The position numbers were made by a program, and so were the translations under genes. The notes under the pieces are model-generated. The model worked only from the letters and a program-made list of their open reading frames with translations, did not search any database and was not told the origin of the DNA. This document shows positions 9,391 through 18,342 of a stretch of DNA of 64,000 nucleotides, in pieces (the first letter of the stretch is position 1; each line of letters opens with the position of its first letter). Source of the stretch: CF-13 sp036782775. GTDB taxonomy: Bacteria > Chloroflexota > Dormibacteria > CF-121. The stretch is taken from contig DAIPYJ010000011.1 of assembly GCA_036782775.1 (NCBI GenBank), positions 1-64,000 of the forward strand. The letters run 5' to 3'.

Positions 9391-10713
9391 ATGCCAGCGG
9401 CCGGCCGGGTCAACGGACAGGGCGCCGAACCGCCAATTCGGATCGACTCCCGGGAGGAGCTTGTCTACCTCCTCGGTGAGGCCTCCGAGCTCGAACACGG
9501 CCTCCTCTGCGAATACCTCTATGCCCAGTTTTCGCTCAAACGCGGGGTTGACGAGGGTATCAGCCAGCTCGAGCTGGACCGCATCCTGGCCTGGGAGACG
9601 ACCCTGATCGACATCATCAAGCAGGAGATGCTGCACCTGGCGCTGGCCACCAACCTACTGACCGCGGTCGGCGCCGCGCCCCACTTCGAGCGGCCGAATT
9701 TCCCGATCCTCTCGCGCTGGTACCCGGCGGACGTCCAGATCGCGCTCGTTCCTTTGGGCGAGCGGGCTTTGCGGCACTTCATGTACCTCGAGCGCCCCGA
9801 GGGCATGACCCTGGAGGACGCCGAGGGCTTCAGCCATGTCGGCGGCATGGAGCCGATCCGCGTCGACGATCCGCAGCTGACGCCCGGGCCGGAGGAATGG
9901 CACACCGTCGGCCACCTCTACCGCGGCATCGAGGCCGGCCTCGCCCGCCTCGTCGACCGCTACGGAGAGGAGAGTGTGTTCATCGGACCTGCGCACGCGC
10001 AGGCGACGACCGACATCTTCGAGTGGCCGCAGCTAACCGCCGTCACCAACCTCGCCTCCGCCAGTCAGGCAATCGAGCTGATCGTGGAACAAGGCGAGGG
10101 CGCACGGGGCGACTGGGTGAACTCGCATTTTGGTCGCTTCGTCGGGGTCCTCGAGGACTTCCTCGGTCTGCGACGCGCAAACCCAGGCTTCGATCCGGCG
10201 CGGCCCGTGATCCCGGTCTATGTGCACGAACCTCCAGACGTCGAGGACGCCGCGCTGATCGAGGATCCGCTGACCCGGCGGGTCGGCGACCTGTTCAGCG
10301 CTATTTACGAAGTGATCCTGCAGCTCCAGGCTCGCTACTTTGTCCATCACGGCGAGACGGGCACCGAGGTAGACACCCTCGCGAAAACGGTCAAGCACCT
10401 GATGAACTGGGTGATGCGGGCGCTGGGGCCGATCCTCACCCGAATGCCGGTCGGCGCCGGCTTTCCCGGGAAGACGGCCGGGCCGGCGTTCGACATCCTG
10501 CGGCCCGCCTTCTTCATCCTCCCCCACCGCCATGCCGCCTGGACCGTCCTCCATGAGCGGCTGGAATCCCTGGGATCGACCGCCGATGAGCTGGCGAGGG
10601 AACCGGGCCTCAGCGACCTCAGCGGTATCGCCAGGAACCTGCACGGGTTCGCCGCCGACCTCGACCAGCACTTGCAGGAACGGCGCAAGGCGGAGGCCAC
10701 GGCAGCCCGCTGA
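9391..10713 (+). CDS. Ferritin-like (VioB / iminophenyl-pyruvate dimer synthase type) protein
   Basis: A 440-residue soluble protein with no signal peptide. The N-terminal third (about 15-220) matches the ferritin-like domain of the VioB/iminophenyl-pyruvate dimer synthase superfamily. A helix contains the acidic/His cluster ELEHGLLCEYLYAQFSL and is followed by WETTLIDIIKQEMLHLALATNLL, whose E and ExxH-like residues would form a di-metal site. The remainder is helical with no recognised domain. In other bacteria such proteins occur singly or in secondary-metabolite clusters; no pathway partners are adjacent here. The exact reaction is unknown, and oxidative chemistry or metal-dependent redox is an inference from the fold. 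The start ATG follows the divergent promoter region shared with the HD-GYP gene. Confidence 0.75.
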   Translation: MPAAGRVNGQGAEPPIRIDSREELVYLLGEASELEHGLLCEYLYAQFSLKRGVDEGISQLELDRILAWETTLIDIIKQEMLHLALATNLLTAVGAAPHFERPNFPILSRWYPADVQIALVPLGERALRHFMYLERPEGMTLEDAEGFSHVGGMEPIRVDDPQLTPGPEEWHTVGHLYRGIEAGLARLVDRYGEESVFIGPAHAQATTDIFEWPQLTAVTNLASASQAIELIVEQGEGARGDWVNSHFGRFVGVLEDFLGLRRANPGFDPARPVIPVYVHEPPDVEDAALIEDPLTRRVGDLFSAIYEVILQLQARYFVHHGETGTEVDTLAKTVKHLMNWVMRALGPILTRMPVGAGFPGKTAGPAFDILRPAFFILPHRHAAWTVLHERLESLGSTADELAREPGLSDLSGIARNLHGFAADLDQHLQERRKAEATAAR

Positions 10714-10726
10714 TCGGATGCCGGCG

Positions 10727-11254
10727 CTACTGCCCGATCGCGCCGTCGGTCAGCTCGCGCAGGATGTCGGCGTGCCCGGCGTGGCGGGCCGTCTCTTCGA
10801 TCATGTGGACCATGATCCAGCGAAGGTTGACCGGACCTCGTCCCGGCGGCGTACTGGCGGCCATGTCATCCAGTGAGGCGCCGGCAACGATCTCGCGTGA
10901 AATCGCGCACTCCTGCTCGTAGAGCCGGCGGACCGCGTCGATGGTGTCGCCTGGACCGATCCGGAAATCGACATCAGGATCGGGGTCGTCTTCAGGCCAC
11001 GGATATTCCTCCGGACGGCCCGCGAACCGGTGCTGAAACCATCCCCGCTCGACATAGGCGAGGTGCTTGACGACGCCGAGCAGCGTCGTCGCGGAGGGCA
11101 CCAGCCGCTGGGACGCCTGCTCCGTCGAGACGCCGTCCAGCTTGAAGAGCACGTTATCCCGATAGCGGTCGAGAAAAGCGCTCAACATCGTCTTCTCATC
11201 GCCAGACCCCGGCACCGGCAGCCGCTCGTGCGGAACGACGCGCGCTTCAGCCAC
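10727..11254 (-). CDS. DinB / DUF664 family protein
   Basis: About 175 residues. The sequence matches the DinB-like four-helix bundle of the DUF664 subgroup: FLDRYRDNVLFKLDGVSTEQ, then LLGVVKHLAYVERGWF and HMIEETARHAGHADILRE. The His residues in these segments correspond to the usual metal-binding triad. The family covers metal-dependent thiol-type S-transferases and uncharacterised stress proteins. I chose the GTG start at 11254 because GGAGAAGG lies 9 nt upstream and the preceding cyclase gene ends at 11257. A longer frame to 11380 would overlap that gene. Tight spacing suggests cotranscription with the upstream ATPase-cyclase. Confidence 0.82.
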   Translation of the reverse strand: MAEARVVPHERLPVPGSGDEKTMLSAFLDRYRDNVLFKLDGVSTEQASQRLVPSATTLLGVVKHLAYVERGWFQHRFAGRPEEYPWPEDDPDPDVDFRIGPGDTIDAVRRLYEQECAISREIVAGASLDDMAASTPPGRGPVNLRWIMVHMIEETARHAGHADILRELTDGAIGQ

Positions 11255-11256
11255 CG

Positions 11257-14200
11257 TCAGGACACCTTCTCCGTTCCGCTGCGGGTGGGCGCGGCGAGCC
11301 GGTAGGCGCGGACCGCCTGGGGAAAGCCTTTGAGCGTGAGCGACTCCTCGCTCACGCGCAGTTCCTGGCTCTCGAGCCAATCGCGCGTGCGCCGATAGGC
11401 CTCCTCACTCATCAGGACCTCCCCGCCGTGCACGACAGCCTGCAGCCGGGCGGCGAGGTTGATCGTCTCGCCGACCGCGGTCACCGGCGAGCCCTGGCTG
11501 AACTGGCCGACGACAGCGGGCCCCACGGCGATGCCGATGCCGACCGGAACGCCGGCGAAGGCCGCCTTCTCGCGAATCGCCACCGCCGCCTGCAGCGCCT
11601 GGACCGGATGGTCGAGCCGCACGCCGGTGACATTGAAGGTCGCCATGATGGCATCGCCTTCGTAGCGCCCAACCAGTCCCTGGTGCCGGCGGATCTCGTC
11701 CTCCGCCCAGCGATACAAGCTCGCGATCTGATCGGCGAGCTGGTCCGGCGCTTCGCGCAGAGTCAGCGCCGTGTAATCCCGCACGTCGATGAAGAGAACG
11801 GTGACGAGCCGTTCGGTGGGCTCGCGGATGCCGGCCGGAACTTGCGCTGGCGGCCGGTCGACCGCAGGCTCGGGAATCTCGACCCCCAGCTCGCGCAAAG
11901 CCTCGCGTGCACGGCGGGCCTCCAGCAGATGGCGGCGCGATGTCGCCTCCTCGAGCACGCCGCGCAGCTCCGCTTCAGCGCGATCGCGCTGGCCGGCTCG
12001 AGCCAGGGCCTGGGCATACACGCGACGAGACGGCCAGGCCTCGTCCAGGTAGACGGCTTCTTGCAGCGCCTTCGCGGCGCGCTCGAGCAGCGGTAGGGCA
12101 GCGTCCACGCGATCCTCGGCCAGCAGGACACGGCCCTCGATACGCCAGAGCAGCGGGTGGCCGCGGAAGCGGTCGGTGATGGCGCTCTCGAGCACCTGGC
12201 GCGCGGAACCCAGGTCGCCGAGGCGGACGAAGGCCTCAGTTACCCGGTCGATCATGTACACCTCGCTCCATTTCTTCGGGTTCTGCCCCAGCGAATCTCG
12301 GACGCGTTCCGCGTCGCGGCGAAGGCCTGCCAGGTCACCAGCCGCCAGGTTCAGCGCCAACCGGATGTAGAGGAGAAACATCACCTCACCCTGCTCAGGG
12401 CTGGCCGGCTCCGGCAAGATGGTCCGGCGGGCGTCCTCGAGACGATCGAGCATCGCGTAAACATAGGCCAGGTCCATCCGCATCCTGGCCGCAAATAGCG
12501 CTTCCCCGGCGTCTTCGAGCTGGGGCAGCGCCGCCTCGAGCAGGGCCCGCGCGCGCTCCGGCTCGCCGTCGGCGCGCACAGCCAACTCAGCCAGTTGATG
12601 CAAATAACTCGGCTCACGCGCGCGGCTCGGATCGCTGCGAGCCTGGTAATGGGCCAGACGCTCTTTTGCCTGGCGGATCCGGCAAAAATGGACGTAGTCG
12701 CCGATCGAGTTGTACATCGCGGTCTCCGCCATCCAGTCGAAGCCCCGCTCGATGGCTTCGAGATAGCTGCGGTCGAGCCACGCCAGACCTTCCTCGATCT
12801 TCCCCATCGCCGCCAGGTTGTCACCGACATAGCCATAGGCGAAGATGCGGGCCGCATCGGCGCCCGCGGCTTCGGCGATCATCACTGCCTTGTGGGCCAG
12901 CTCGAAGCCGCGTTCATGGTCTTTGTCGAAGCCGGCAAGGCCGCCGAGCCGAACATAGGCGATGGCAAGATCGGCGCTCGGTCCATACGGCTCGAGCGTG
13001 ACGCGCGCCTGCTCATACTCGCGATACGCGAGGTCGGGGCGTGCCTGTAGCCAGTAGCAACGTCCAAGCCAGAGGCGAAAGCTCGCGGCTTCCTGCGTTT
13101 TTCCGCAGCGTTCCAGGGCTGCGATTCCCTCGTCGAGATATCGTTGTCCGCGGCGGGACTCGCCGGCGAAGAAATAGGCACGGCCCATCGCGCTGAGCAA
13201 CTTGGCGCGCTCGCAACGGTCGGTAACGCGATCGACGATGCGCTCGTAGATCTGGGCGGCGTCCATGTACGCGCGGTCGGCTTCCGCCTCGCGCGCGGCC
13301 TCGAGCGCCACAGGAACGGCCGCTTCCCACTGGCCGGCGGCCATCAGGTGATGAGCGAGCTCATGCTTGTCGACGCCGGGCGACGACTCGAGCGCCCTCG
13401 CGGCGGAGGCATGGAGCCGCTCCTTTTCCGGGGTGATCAAGTCGTCGTAGATCGCCTCCCTGGTAAGCGCGTGCCGGAATCGATAGCGGCCGGACGGCTC
13501 CTCGTCCATCAGCTGGCTGTTGACGAAGGCACGCAGGGCGTGCAGCACCGTCGGTTCTGGCTGCGCCGAAACGGCCACCAGCAGCCGGTAGTCGAAGGAC
13601 CGGCCGAGCACCGCGGCGGCGCGGAGAATGCCGCCGAGCTCTTCGCTCATGCGCTCGACCCGCAGAAGGATTGCGTGCTTGACGGTCGACGGCAGCCGCA
13701 GGTCATGAATTGCCTTGCGGTCCCAGCCGCCGTCGGTCAGGAAGATGTCGCCGCGATCGAGCGCGGCCTTGAGGAACTCCTCGAGCACAAAGGGATTGCC
13801 TTCCGTCCGGAGAAAGAGGAAATCGCGCAGGTCCGGTGCAACCGGGGCGCGATCGAAGATGGCGCTCACCATCGCCTCGACGCCCGCCGGCGCCAGCGGC
13901 GGCAGGTGGATCGCGGTCATCGCCCCACTCCGTTCCCAGCCCTGGACGAGGGGCAGCAACGGATGACGGCGGTTGACCTCGTCGCTTCGATAGGTCGCGA
14001 GCACCAGGATTCGAGTCCGGCGGCGGATTCGCCGCACGATGTACTCGAGCAGCTCGCGGCTGGAGGCATCCGCCCAGTGCAGGTCCTCGAGCACCAGCAG
14101 CATTCCCTGTCGCGCGGCAAGCGCGCGCAGCAGCGCCAGCATCGCTTCGTAGAGGCGCACCTTTGCCTGATTCGGCTCGCCCGGATCGATCAGCGAGGTC

Positions 14201-14550
14201 TGCAGCTCGAACTGCGGCAGGATCTGGCTCAGCTGCCGGCAGGTCCCCGGACCGAGCTCGAGGCGAATGGGCTCGAGATCGACGCCGGCCAGGTAATTGC
14301 CGATCGCCTCCACGAATGGCAGGTAAGGCAGCGCCATCTCGGCTTCACTGGTGCTGCCAGAGAGCACCAGGATGCCGGCGCGCCGGGCGCGCATCTTCAG
14401 CTCGTTGACCAAACGGGTTTTGCCGACGCCGGCATCGCCGGCAATCAAGACGGCCTGGCCGTCGCCCCGGTGGGCTGCGACCAATGCGTCTTCCAGCAGG
14501 CTCAGTTCGGCGTCGCGGCCGATCAGGACGGGGCAGAGCGCGCGTTCCAT
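11257..14550 (-). CDS. AAA ATPase-TPR-adenylate/guanylate cyclase fusion
   Basis: A 1,097-residue protein of three parts. An STAND/AAA ATPase comes first (GRDAEL; Walker A GDAGVGKT at 38-45; Walker B VLEDLHWAD near 155). A long helical region of TPR-like repeats follows (about 400-880). A C-terminal class III nucleotide cyclase domain ends the protein (about 905-1085). The cyclase has the two metal-binding Asp positions in FIDVRDYTAL and GDAIMATF. In most bacterial fusions of this type the cyclase is N-terminal, so the order here is reversed. Predicted role: an ATP-dependent signalling switch making cAMP or cGMP; the substrate cannot be read from sequence. ATG 14550 is favoured over the upstream ATG 14574 because GGAGG precedes it. 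It shares a short divergent region with the sigma factor gene. Confidence 0.88.
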   Translation of the reverse strand: MERALCPVLIGRDAELSLLEDALVAAHRGDGQAVLIAGDAGVGKTRLVNELKMRARRAGILVLSGSTSEAEMALPYLPFVEAIGNYLAGVDLEPIRLELGPGTCRQLSQILPQFELQTSLIDPGEPNQAKVRLYEAMLALLRALAARQGMLLVLEDLHWADASSRELLEYIVRRIRRRTRILVLATYRSDEVNRRHPLLPLVQGWERSGAMTAIHLPPLAPAGVEAMVSAIFDRAPVAPDLRDFLFLRTEGNPFVLEEFLKAALDRGDIFLTDGGWDRKAIHDLRLPSTVKHAILLRVERMSEELGGILRAAAVLGRSFDYRLLVAVSAQPEPTVLHALRAFVNSQLMDEEPSGRYRFRHALTREAIYDDLITPEKERLHASAARALESSPGVDKHELAHHLMAAGQWEAAVPVALEAAREAEADRAYMDAAQIYERIVDRVTDRCERAKLLSAMGRAYFFAGESRRGQRYLDEGIAALERCGKTQEAASFRLWLGRCYWLQARPDLAYREYEQARVTLEPYGPSADLAIAYVRLGGLAGFDKDHERGFELAHKAVMIAEAAGADAARIFAYGYVGDNLAAMGKIEEGLAWLDRSYLEAIERGFDWMAETAMYNSIGDYVHFCRIRQAKERLAHYQARSDPSRAREPSYLHQLAELAVRADGEPERARALLEAALPQLEDAGEALFAARMRMDLAYVYAMLDRLEDARRTILPEPASPEQGEVMFLLYIRLALNLAAGDLAGLRRDAERVRDSLGQNPKKWSEVYMIDRVTEAFVRLGDLGSARQVLESAITDRFRGHPLLWRIEGRVLLAEDRVDAALPLLERAAKALQEAVYLDEAWPSRRVYAQALARAGQRDRAEAELRGVLEEATSRRHLLEARRAREALRELGVEIPEPAVDRPPAQVPAGIREPTERLVTVLFIDVRDYTALTLREAPDQLADQIASLYRWAEDEIRRHQGLVGRYEGDAIMATFNVTGVRLDHPVQALQAAVAIREKAAFAGVPVGIGIAVGPAVVGQFSQGSPVTAVGETINLAARLQAVVHGGEVLMSEEAYRRTRDWLESQELRVSEESLTLKGFPQAVRAYRLAAPTRSGTEKVS

Positions 14551-14629
14551 GCGCCTCCATCTTATGAGCGTCATTTGGACGCGGTTCTAAATGAGTTGCG
14601 ACCTCTGCCGATGGGCCTGCCTATGATCG

Positions 14630-15709
14630 ATGGTGATGGCATCCAACGATGCGGCGGTCCAGGAACGGGACGCGGCGCTGCAGGCCCTGGTCGACCGGGC
14701 CGGCGACGATGGCTGCATCAACCTCTCGGAAGTCACTCACGTCATTCGGGGGCTGGGGCTCGATGACGAAGGCGGCGAAGAGTTTTTGGCCGAACTCCAG
14801 GGGCGCGGCCTCGATGTGCGCGACGACTGCGGCGCCGAAACGGCCCCGGCCTCGCACTACGACAACGAAGACCTGGCGATGGTTACCGCCGACGCGGTCG
14901 GCGTTTTTCTGAACGAACTCCGCCGCTTCCCGCTGCTGACTGCCGCCGAAGAGGTCGAGCTCGCCAAGCGGATCGAGCGGGGCGATCAGGAGGCGCGCCA
15001 CCGGATGATCAACTCGAACCTGCGGCTCGTCGTCTCGGTCGCTCGCCGCTACCAGCATCGGGGGTTGACCCTGATCGACCTGATCCAGGAAGGCGTGCTC
15101 GGCTTGATTCGTGCCGTCGACAAGTTCGACTGGCGGCGCGGCTACAAGTTCTCGACCTATGCCACCTGGTGGGTTCGGCAGGCGGTGCAGCGCGGGTTGG
15201 AAACCCGCGGTCGTGAGATCCGCATGCCCTCGAATGTCCTCGACGTGGAGCGAAAGATGGCGCGGGCCGAGCCGGAGCTGACCCATACGCTGCGGCGGGC
15301 GCCGACCAACAAGGAACTGGCCGACGCGATCGGCGTGACCGCCGCCCAGGTGGCGACCGTCCGCGCTGCCGCCCGCACCGTGACCAGCCTGGACCGGCCG
15401 ATTTCGAGCGATGCCGACGCGGCGCCGCTGGCGGAGTTCGTGCCGCACACGGCGCCGGGACCCGAAGAGCGGTTGACGCTGGCCCTCACCGAGCAGAAGC
15501 TTCGCGCCGCGATCCAGACCCTGCCCGACGATGAACGCCACGTCATCGAACTGCGCTTCGGCGTCGACGGCGAGGCGCAACCGCTGGGCGTTAGGGAGAT
15601 CGCCCGCCGGCTTGGCATGACGGCGCGTCGCGTGCAGAGCCTCGAGGCGCGCGGCCTCGAGCGCCTGTCGCTCAACCGCGAGATCCAGGCGCTTCGGGAC
15701 GCCGCGTAG
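14630..15709 (+). CDS. RpoD-like sigma-70 factor
   Basis: A 359-residue sigma factor. The first 75 residues resemble a short region 1.1. Region 1.2 (DAVGVFLNELRRFPLL) leads into region 2 (MINSNLRLVVSVARRYQHRG, LIDLIQEGVLGLIRAVDKFD, YKFSTYATWWVRQAV), which is highly conserved and binds core polymerase and the -10 element. Region 3 starts near APTNKELADAIGV. Region 4.2 reads GVREIARRLGMTARRVQSLE and would bind the -35 element. The size and complete regions point to group 1/2 sigma factors rather than ECF. It is divergent from the cyclase gene and convergent with the MoaD/BNR pair. ATG 14636 is an alternative start. A second, housekeeping RpoD may exist elsewhere. Confidence 0.93.
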   Translation: MVMASNDAAVQERDAALQALVDRAGDDGCINLSEVTHVIRGLGLDDEGGEEFLAELQGRGLDVRDDCGAETAPASHYDNEDLAMVTADAVGVFLNELRRFPLLTAAEEVELAKRIERGDQEARHRMINSNLRLVVSVARRYQHRGLTLIDLIQEGVLGLIRAVDKFDWRRGYKFSTYATWWVRQAVQRGLETRGREIRMPSNVLDVERKMARAEPELTHTLRRAPTNKELADAIGVTAAQVATVRAAARTVTSLDRPISSDADAAPLAEFVPHTAPGPEERLTLALTEQKLRAAIQTLPDDERHVIELRFGVDGEAQPLGVREIARRLGMTARRVQSLEARGLERLSLNREIQALRDAA

Positions 15710-15720
15710 ACCCCTCCCCG

Positions 15721-15750
15721 TACCCCCTCCCCGTAAACGGTGCGGGGGGA
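15721..15750. terminator. Possible bidirectional terminator between convergent genes
   Basis: The gap between the sigma factor stop and the MoaD-like gene stop holds a C-rich then G-rich segment. CCCCG at 15729-15733 can pair with CGGGG at 15743-15747 around a 9-nt loop. There is no T-tract, so the assignment is tentative. Confidence 0.35.
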
Positions 15751-15758
15751 TACCGGCA

Positions 15759-16055
15759 TCAGCCGCCCGCGATTGCTCCGACGACCATCAGCGGCTCCGT
15801 CCCGCTGTTGACTTCGGTTGGCAGCGGCGCGTCCGGAGACTCGTTCGATAAATCCTGCTGGCAGGCAAAGAAGCGAATGAACGCGCGCCGCTGCTGCGTC
15901 GTATGGTCACGAATCGTGCCCTCCAGCATCGGATAGCGCGATTCCAGGGCGTTCAGCACCGACCGTTGGGTGACCGGCGCCGGCACCTCGAGCGTGACCT
16001 CGCCCGACACGTTCGCCAGCCGCCGGAGATGCGCCGGCAGCAGCACGCGAATCAC
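15759..16055 (-). CDS. MoaD/ThiS-like ubiquitin-fold protein
   Basis: A 98-residue beta-grasp protein: MIRVLLPAHLRRLANV start, central strand pairs, and a C-terminal GAIAGG ending in the di-glycine needed for thiocarboxylate formation in MoaD and ThiS. Such proteins carry sulfur for molybdopterin, thiamine, Cys or thio-modification pathways after activation by an E1-like adenylyltransferase. No MoeB/ThiF, MoaE or rhodanese gene lies nearby, so the pathway is unknown. It overlaps the upstream BNR-repeat gene by 4 bp (ATGA at 16052-16055), so translational coupling is likely. Confidence 0.85.
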   Translation of the reverse strand: MIRVLLPAHLRRLANVSGEVTLEVPAPVTQRSVLNALESRYPMLEGTIRDHTTQQRRAFIRFFACQQDLSNESPDAPLPTEVNSGTEPLMVVGAIAGG

Positions 16056-17167
16056 GGCAACGTCTGGGCTTCGACCGAGAACACCGCCGGGAGATCACGC
16101 ACGATCGGCTTCCAGGTGTCGCCGCCGTCGGCCGATCCATAGACCTGTCCGCCGGTGGTGCCGAAATAGACGCCCGCCGGATCGAGCCCGTCCACCGAGC
16201 TGGCGTCGCGCAGGATGTTGACGTAGCAATCGGTCTGCGGCAAGCCCTTGGTCAGCGCCTCCCAGTCATCGCCGCCCTTCTTGCTGCGATAAACGCGCAG
16301 TTTGCCGTCCGGCGTGAAGTGCTCGCTGTCGCTCTTGATCGGGAAAACGTAGATCGTCTCGGGATCGTTGGGATTCACTTCAATGGTGAAACCGAAGTCG
16401 GTGGGCAGGTTGCCGCTGATTTCACGCCAGTTTTCGGCGCAATCATCGGTTCGCATCACGTCCCAATGTTTTTGCATGAAGAGGGTTTCCGGTCGCGATG
16501 GGTGCATGGCGATCCGGTGGACACAATGCCCGACTTCCGCTGTGGGATTCGGGATGTACTCGGAACGGAGGCCCTTGTTGGCCGGCTTCCAGCTGTTGCC
16601 GCCGTCATCGCTGCGGAGGACGCCGGCTGACGAAATCGCGACGTAGATCCTGTCGTTGTTCGCGGGATCGAACAGGATCGTGTGCAGGCAAAGGCCGCCC
16701 GCGCCCGGCGCCCACGACGGACCGGTTGGATGCTTGCGGAGCGCCGGCATTTCGGCCCAGGTCTGTCCGCCATCGGTGGTTTTGAAGAGCGCGGCGTCCT
16801 CGACGCCGGCATAGACCGTGTCCGGATCCTTGGCCGAGGGCTCGAGGTGCCAGACACGCTTGAATGCCCAGGGTCTCGGCGTGCCGTCGTAATAGAGGTG
16901 GGTGCCCGGGTCGCCCTCGTAGACAAACTTGTTCCCAACCGGCTCCCAGGTCTTACCTCCGTCGTTGGAGCGCTGGATCAACTGGCCGAACCAACCGGTC
17001 GACTGGGAGAGATAGATCCGGTCAGGATCGACGGGCGAGGCCTTCAGGTGATAAACCTCCCAGCCGCCGAAATGCGGTCCCGAGACATCCCACCGCTCTC
17101 TCTTGGCGTCCGACGTCAGCACGAACGCCCCCTTGTGGGTTCCGACCAGCACGCGAACTCCGCTCAT
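16052..17167 (-). CDS. BNR-repeat (sialidase / VPS10-like) beta-propeller protein
   Basis: A 371-residue protein without an evident signal peptide. Repeated Asp-box motifs (SxDGGxTW type) occur: SNDGGKTWEPV, TTDGGQTWAEM, SDDGGNSWKPA, SKKGGDDWEAL and SADGGDTWKPI. They define a multi-bladed propeller of the exo-alpha-sialidase/VPS10-like superfamily. The catalytic Arg triad and Tyr/Glu pair of true sialidases were not identified, so enzymatic function is doubtful. ATG 17167 has a good AAAGGAGGA ribosome-binding site. It is translationally coupled to the downstream MoaD-like gene, an unusual partnership for a propeller. Confidence 0.85.
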   Translation of the reverse strand: MSGVRVLVGTHKGAFVLTSDAKRERWDVSGPHFGGWEVYHLKASPVDPDRIYLSQSTGWFGQLIQRSNDGGKTWEPVGNKFVYEGDPGTHLYYDGTPRPWAFKRVWHLEPSAKDPDTVYAGVEDAALFKTTDGGQTWAEMPALRKHPTGPSWAPGAGGLCLHTILFDPANNDRIYVAISSAGVLRSDDGGNSWKPANKGLRSEYIPNPTAEVGHCVHRIAMHPSRPETLFMQKHWDVMRTDDCAENWREISGNLPTDFGFTIEVNPNDPETIYVFPIKSDSEHFTPDGKLRVYRSKKGGDDWEALTKGLPQTDCYVNILRDASSVDGLDPAGVYFGTTGGQVYGSADGGDTWKPIVRDLPAVFSVEAQTLP

Positions 17168-17456
17168 CCCGCTCCTCCTTTGACCTCCGGCGCTAGCTCC
17201 TGGATGGTACCTGCCTTCATAGACCGGTTCAGTGAACCAAATTCATCGGCTCCATTGCCGACTGCGGTCGCCGACTGCGGTCGCCGACAGCCGCCGATAA
17301 ACGGTAGGCGACCGAGAGAAAAAACGACGATCGGCCGAGGCGTTAGTTCTGCTAACCAGCCAGTAAGGCAAACACGTCGATGGCTTGTCGCATTTGGGGA
17401 GTCGAACTGCGCCTTGCCATCGGATGCCGTACCAAATACCGTGTCAATCGGGGAAG
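17168..17456. other. Intergenic region with a short tandem repeat
   Basis: A divergent gap between the BNR gene (minus) and the receiver gene (plus). Near 17260-17290 the unit GCCGACTGCGGTC appears twice in tandem. No protein-coding frame or RNA fold is supported beyond that. It presumably contains promoters for both genes. Confidence 0.4.
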
Positions 17457-17849
17457 ATGGGCGAGGTCAACGCCGGTTTGGCAGCGGCGAGGAGGCATCA
17501 GGTCCTGGTCGTCGATGATGACGCGGACGTTCGCACCATGCTCCGGACCCAGCTCGAAATCGATGGTTACCAGGTACTGGAAGCTCCCGATGGTAACCGG
17601 GGGTGGAAAATGATCCAGCAGTATCATCCCGCAGTGGTAATCGCGGACGTTCACATGCCGCATCGCAGCGGCCTCGAGCTTTGCCGAATCGCCCGGGCGG
17701 CCGGCTTCAAGGACACCGGCTTTGTGGCATTCACGGCGGGAATGGCCTCGGCCGAGGAGTGCCGCGCCGCCGGATTCGATGCCCATTTCCTCAAAACCGA
17801 CCCATTGCCGAGCCTCTCGCGGATGGTCCAGCAACTCCTCTACCGCTAG
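17457..17849 (+). CDS. Single-domain response regulator receiver
   Basis: About 130 residues, almost entirely a CheY-like receiver: VLVVDDDADVRTML supplies the acidic pocket, ADVHMPHRSG the phospho-acceptor Asp, FTAG the conserved Thr, and FLKTDPLPSL the conserved Lys. No output domain is present, so it probably acts by protein contact in a phosphorelay. ATG 17457 gives a normal receiver length. An upstream TTG (17385) would add a 24-residue tail without homology signals. No kinase is adjacent. Confidence 0.85.
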   Translation: MGEVNAGLAAARRHQVLVVDDDADVRTMLRTQLEIDGYQVLEAPDGNRGWKMIQQYHPAVVIADVHMPHRSGLELCRIARAAGFKDTGFVAFTAGMASAEECRAAGFDAHFLKTDPLPSLSRMVQQLLYR

Positions 17850-17853
17850 CTCC

Positions 17854-18342
17854 TTGGCGTCCATCGGCACTCGGTTGATGACCGACGACGACTGGCCGGC
17901 GGTCCGACAGATCTACGCCGAAGGAATCGCGACCGGGGATGCGACGTTCGAAACGGAGCCGCCGACGCGGGAGCGCTTCCGGGCGGCACACATCCCCAAC
18001 TTGACCCTGGTTGCCGAGCGAGCCGGCCGGGTGGTCGGGTGGGCAGCCGCCGGACGGGTCAGCGATCGGTGCGCCTACGAGGGCGTGGCCGAGCACAGTG
18101 TCTACGTCGCCGCCCGCGAGCGCGGAAGCGGAGTTGGCCGTGTGGTTCTCACGGCATTGATCGAGGCGAGCGAGCAACAGGGGATCTGGACCCTGCAGTC
18201 CGGCATCTTTCCGGAAAACACCGCCAGCCTCGCGTTGCACAAGGCCTGCGGATTCCGCGTCGTCGGATTGCGCGAGCGGCTCGGGAAGCACCACGGGGTC
18301 TGGCGCGATGTGCTCCTGCTCGAGCGGCGGATGGCCGAATGA
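17854..18342 (+). CDS. GNAT N-acetyltransferase (phosphinothricin/methionine-sulfoximine type)
   Basis: About 162 residues of the GNAT fold. DDWPAVRQIYAEGIATGDATFE, the central VVGWAAAGRVSDR, HSVYVAARERGSGVGRVVL (the acetyl-CoA pyrophosphate loop, Q/RxxGxG/A type) and ENTASLALHKACGFRVVGLRERLGK place it with the Pat/MddA-like acetyltransferases. These acylate phosphinothricin, methionine sulfoximine or similar amino-acid analogues. TTG 17854 is used as start because the conserved fold begins right after it; ATG 17878 is an alternative. It begins a few bases after the receiver stop. Confidence 0.82.
   Translation: MASIGTRLMTDDDWPAVRQIYAEGIATGDATFETEPPTRERFRAAHIPNLTLVAERAGRVVGWAAAGRVSDRCAYEGVAEHSVYVAARERGSGVGRVVLTALIEASEQQGIWTLQSGIFPENTASLALHKACGFRVVGLRERLGKHHGVWRDVLLLERRMAE

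Noticed and set aside
13144..14766. 540-codon plus-strand open frame
   Set aside because: It is antisense to the ATPase part of the cyclase fusion, whose Walker motifs are intact; the antisense product is His/Arg/Gln-rich and featureless.
17352..17870. 172-codon minus-strand open frame
   Set aside because: Antisense to the receiver gene, which has all receiver motifs.
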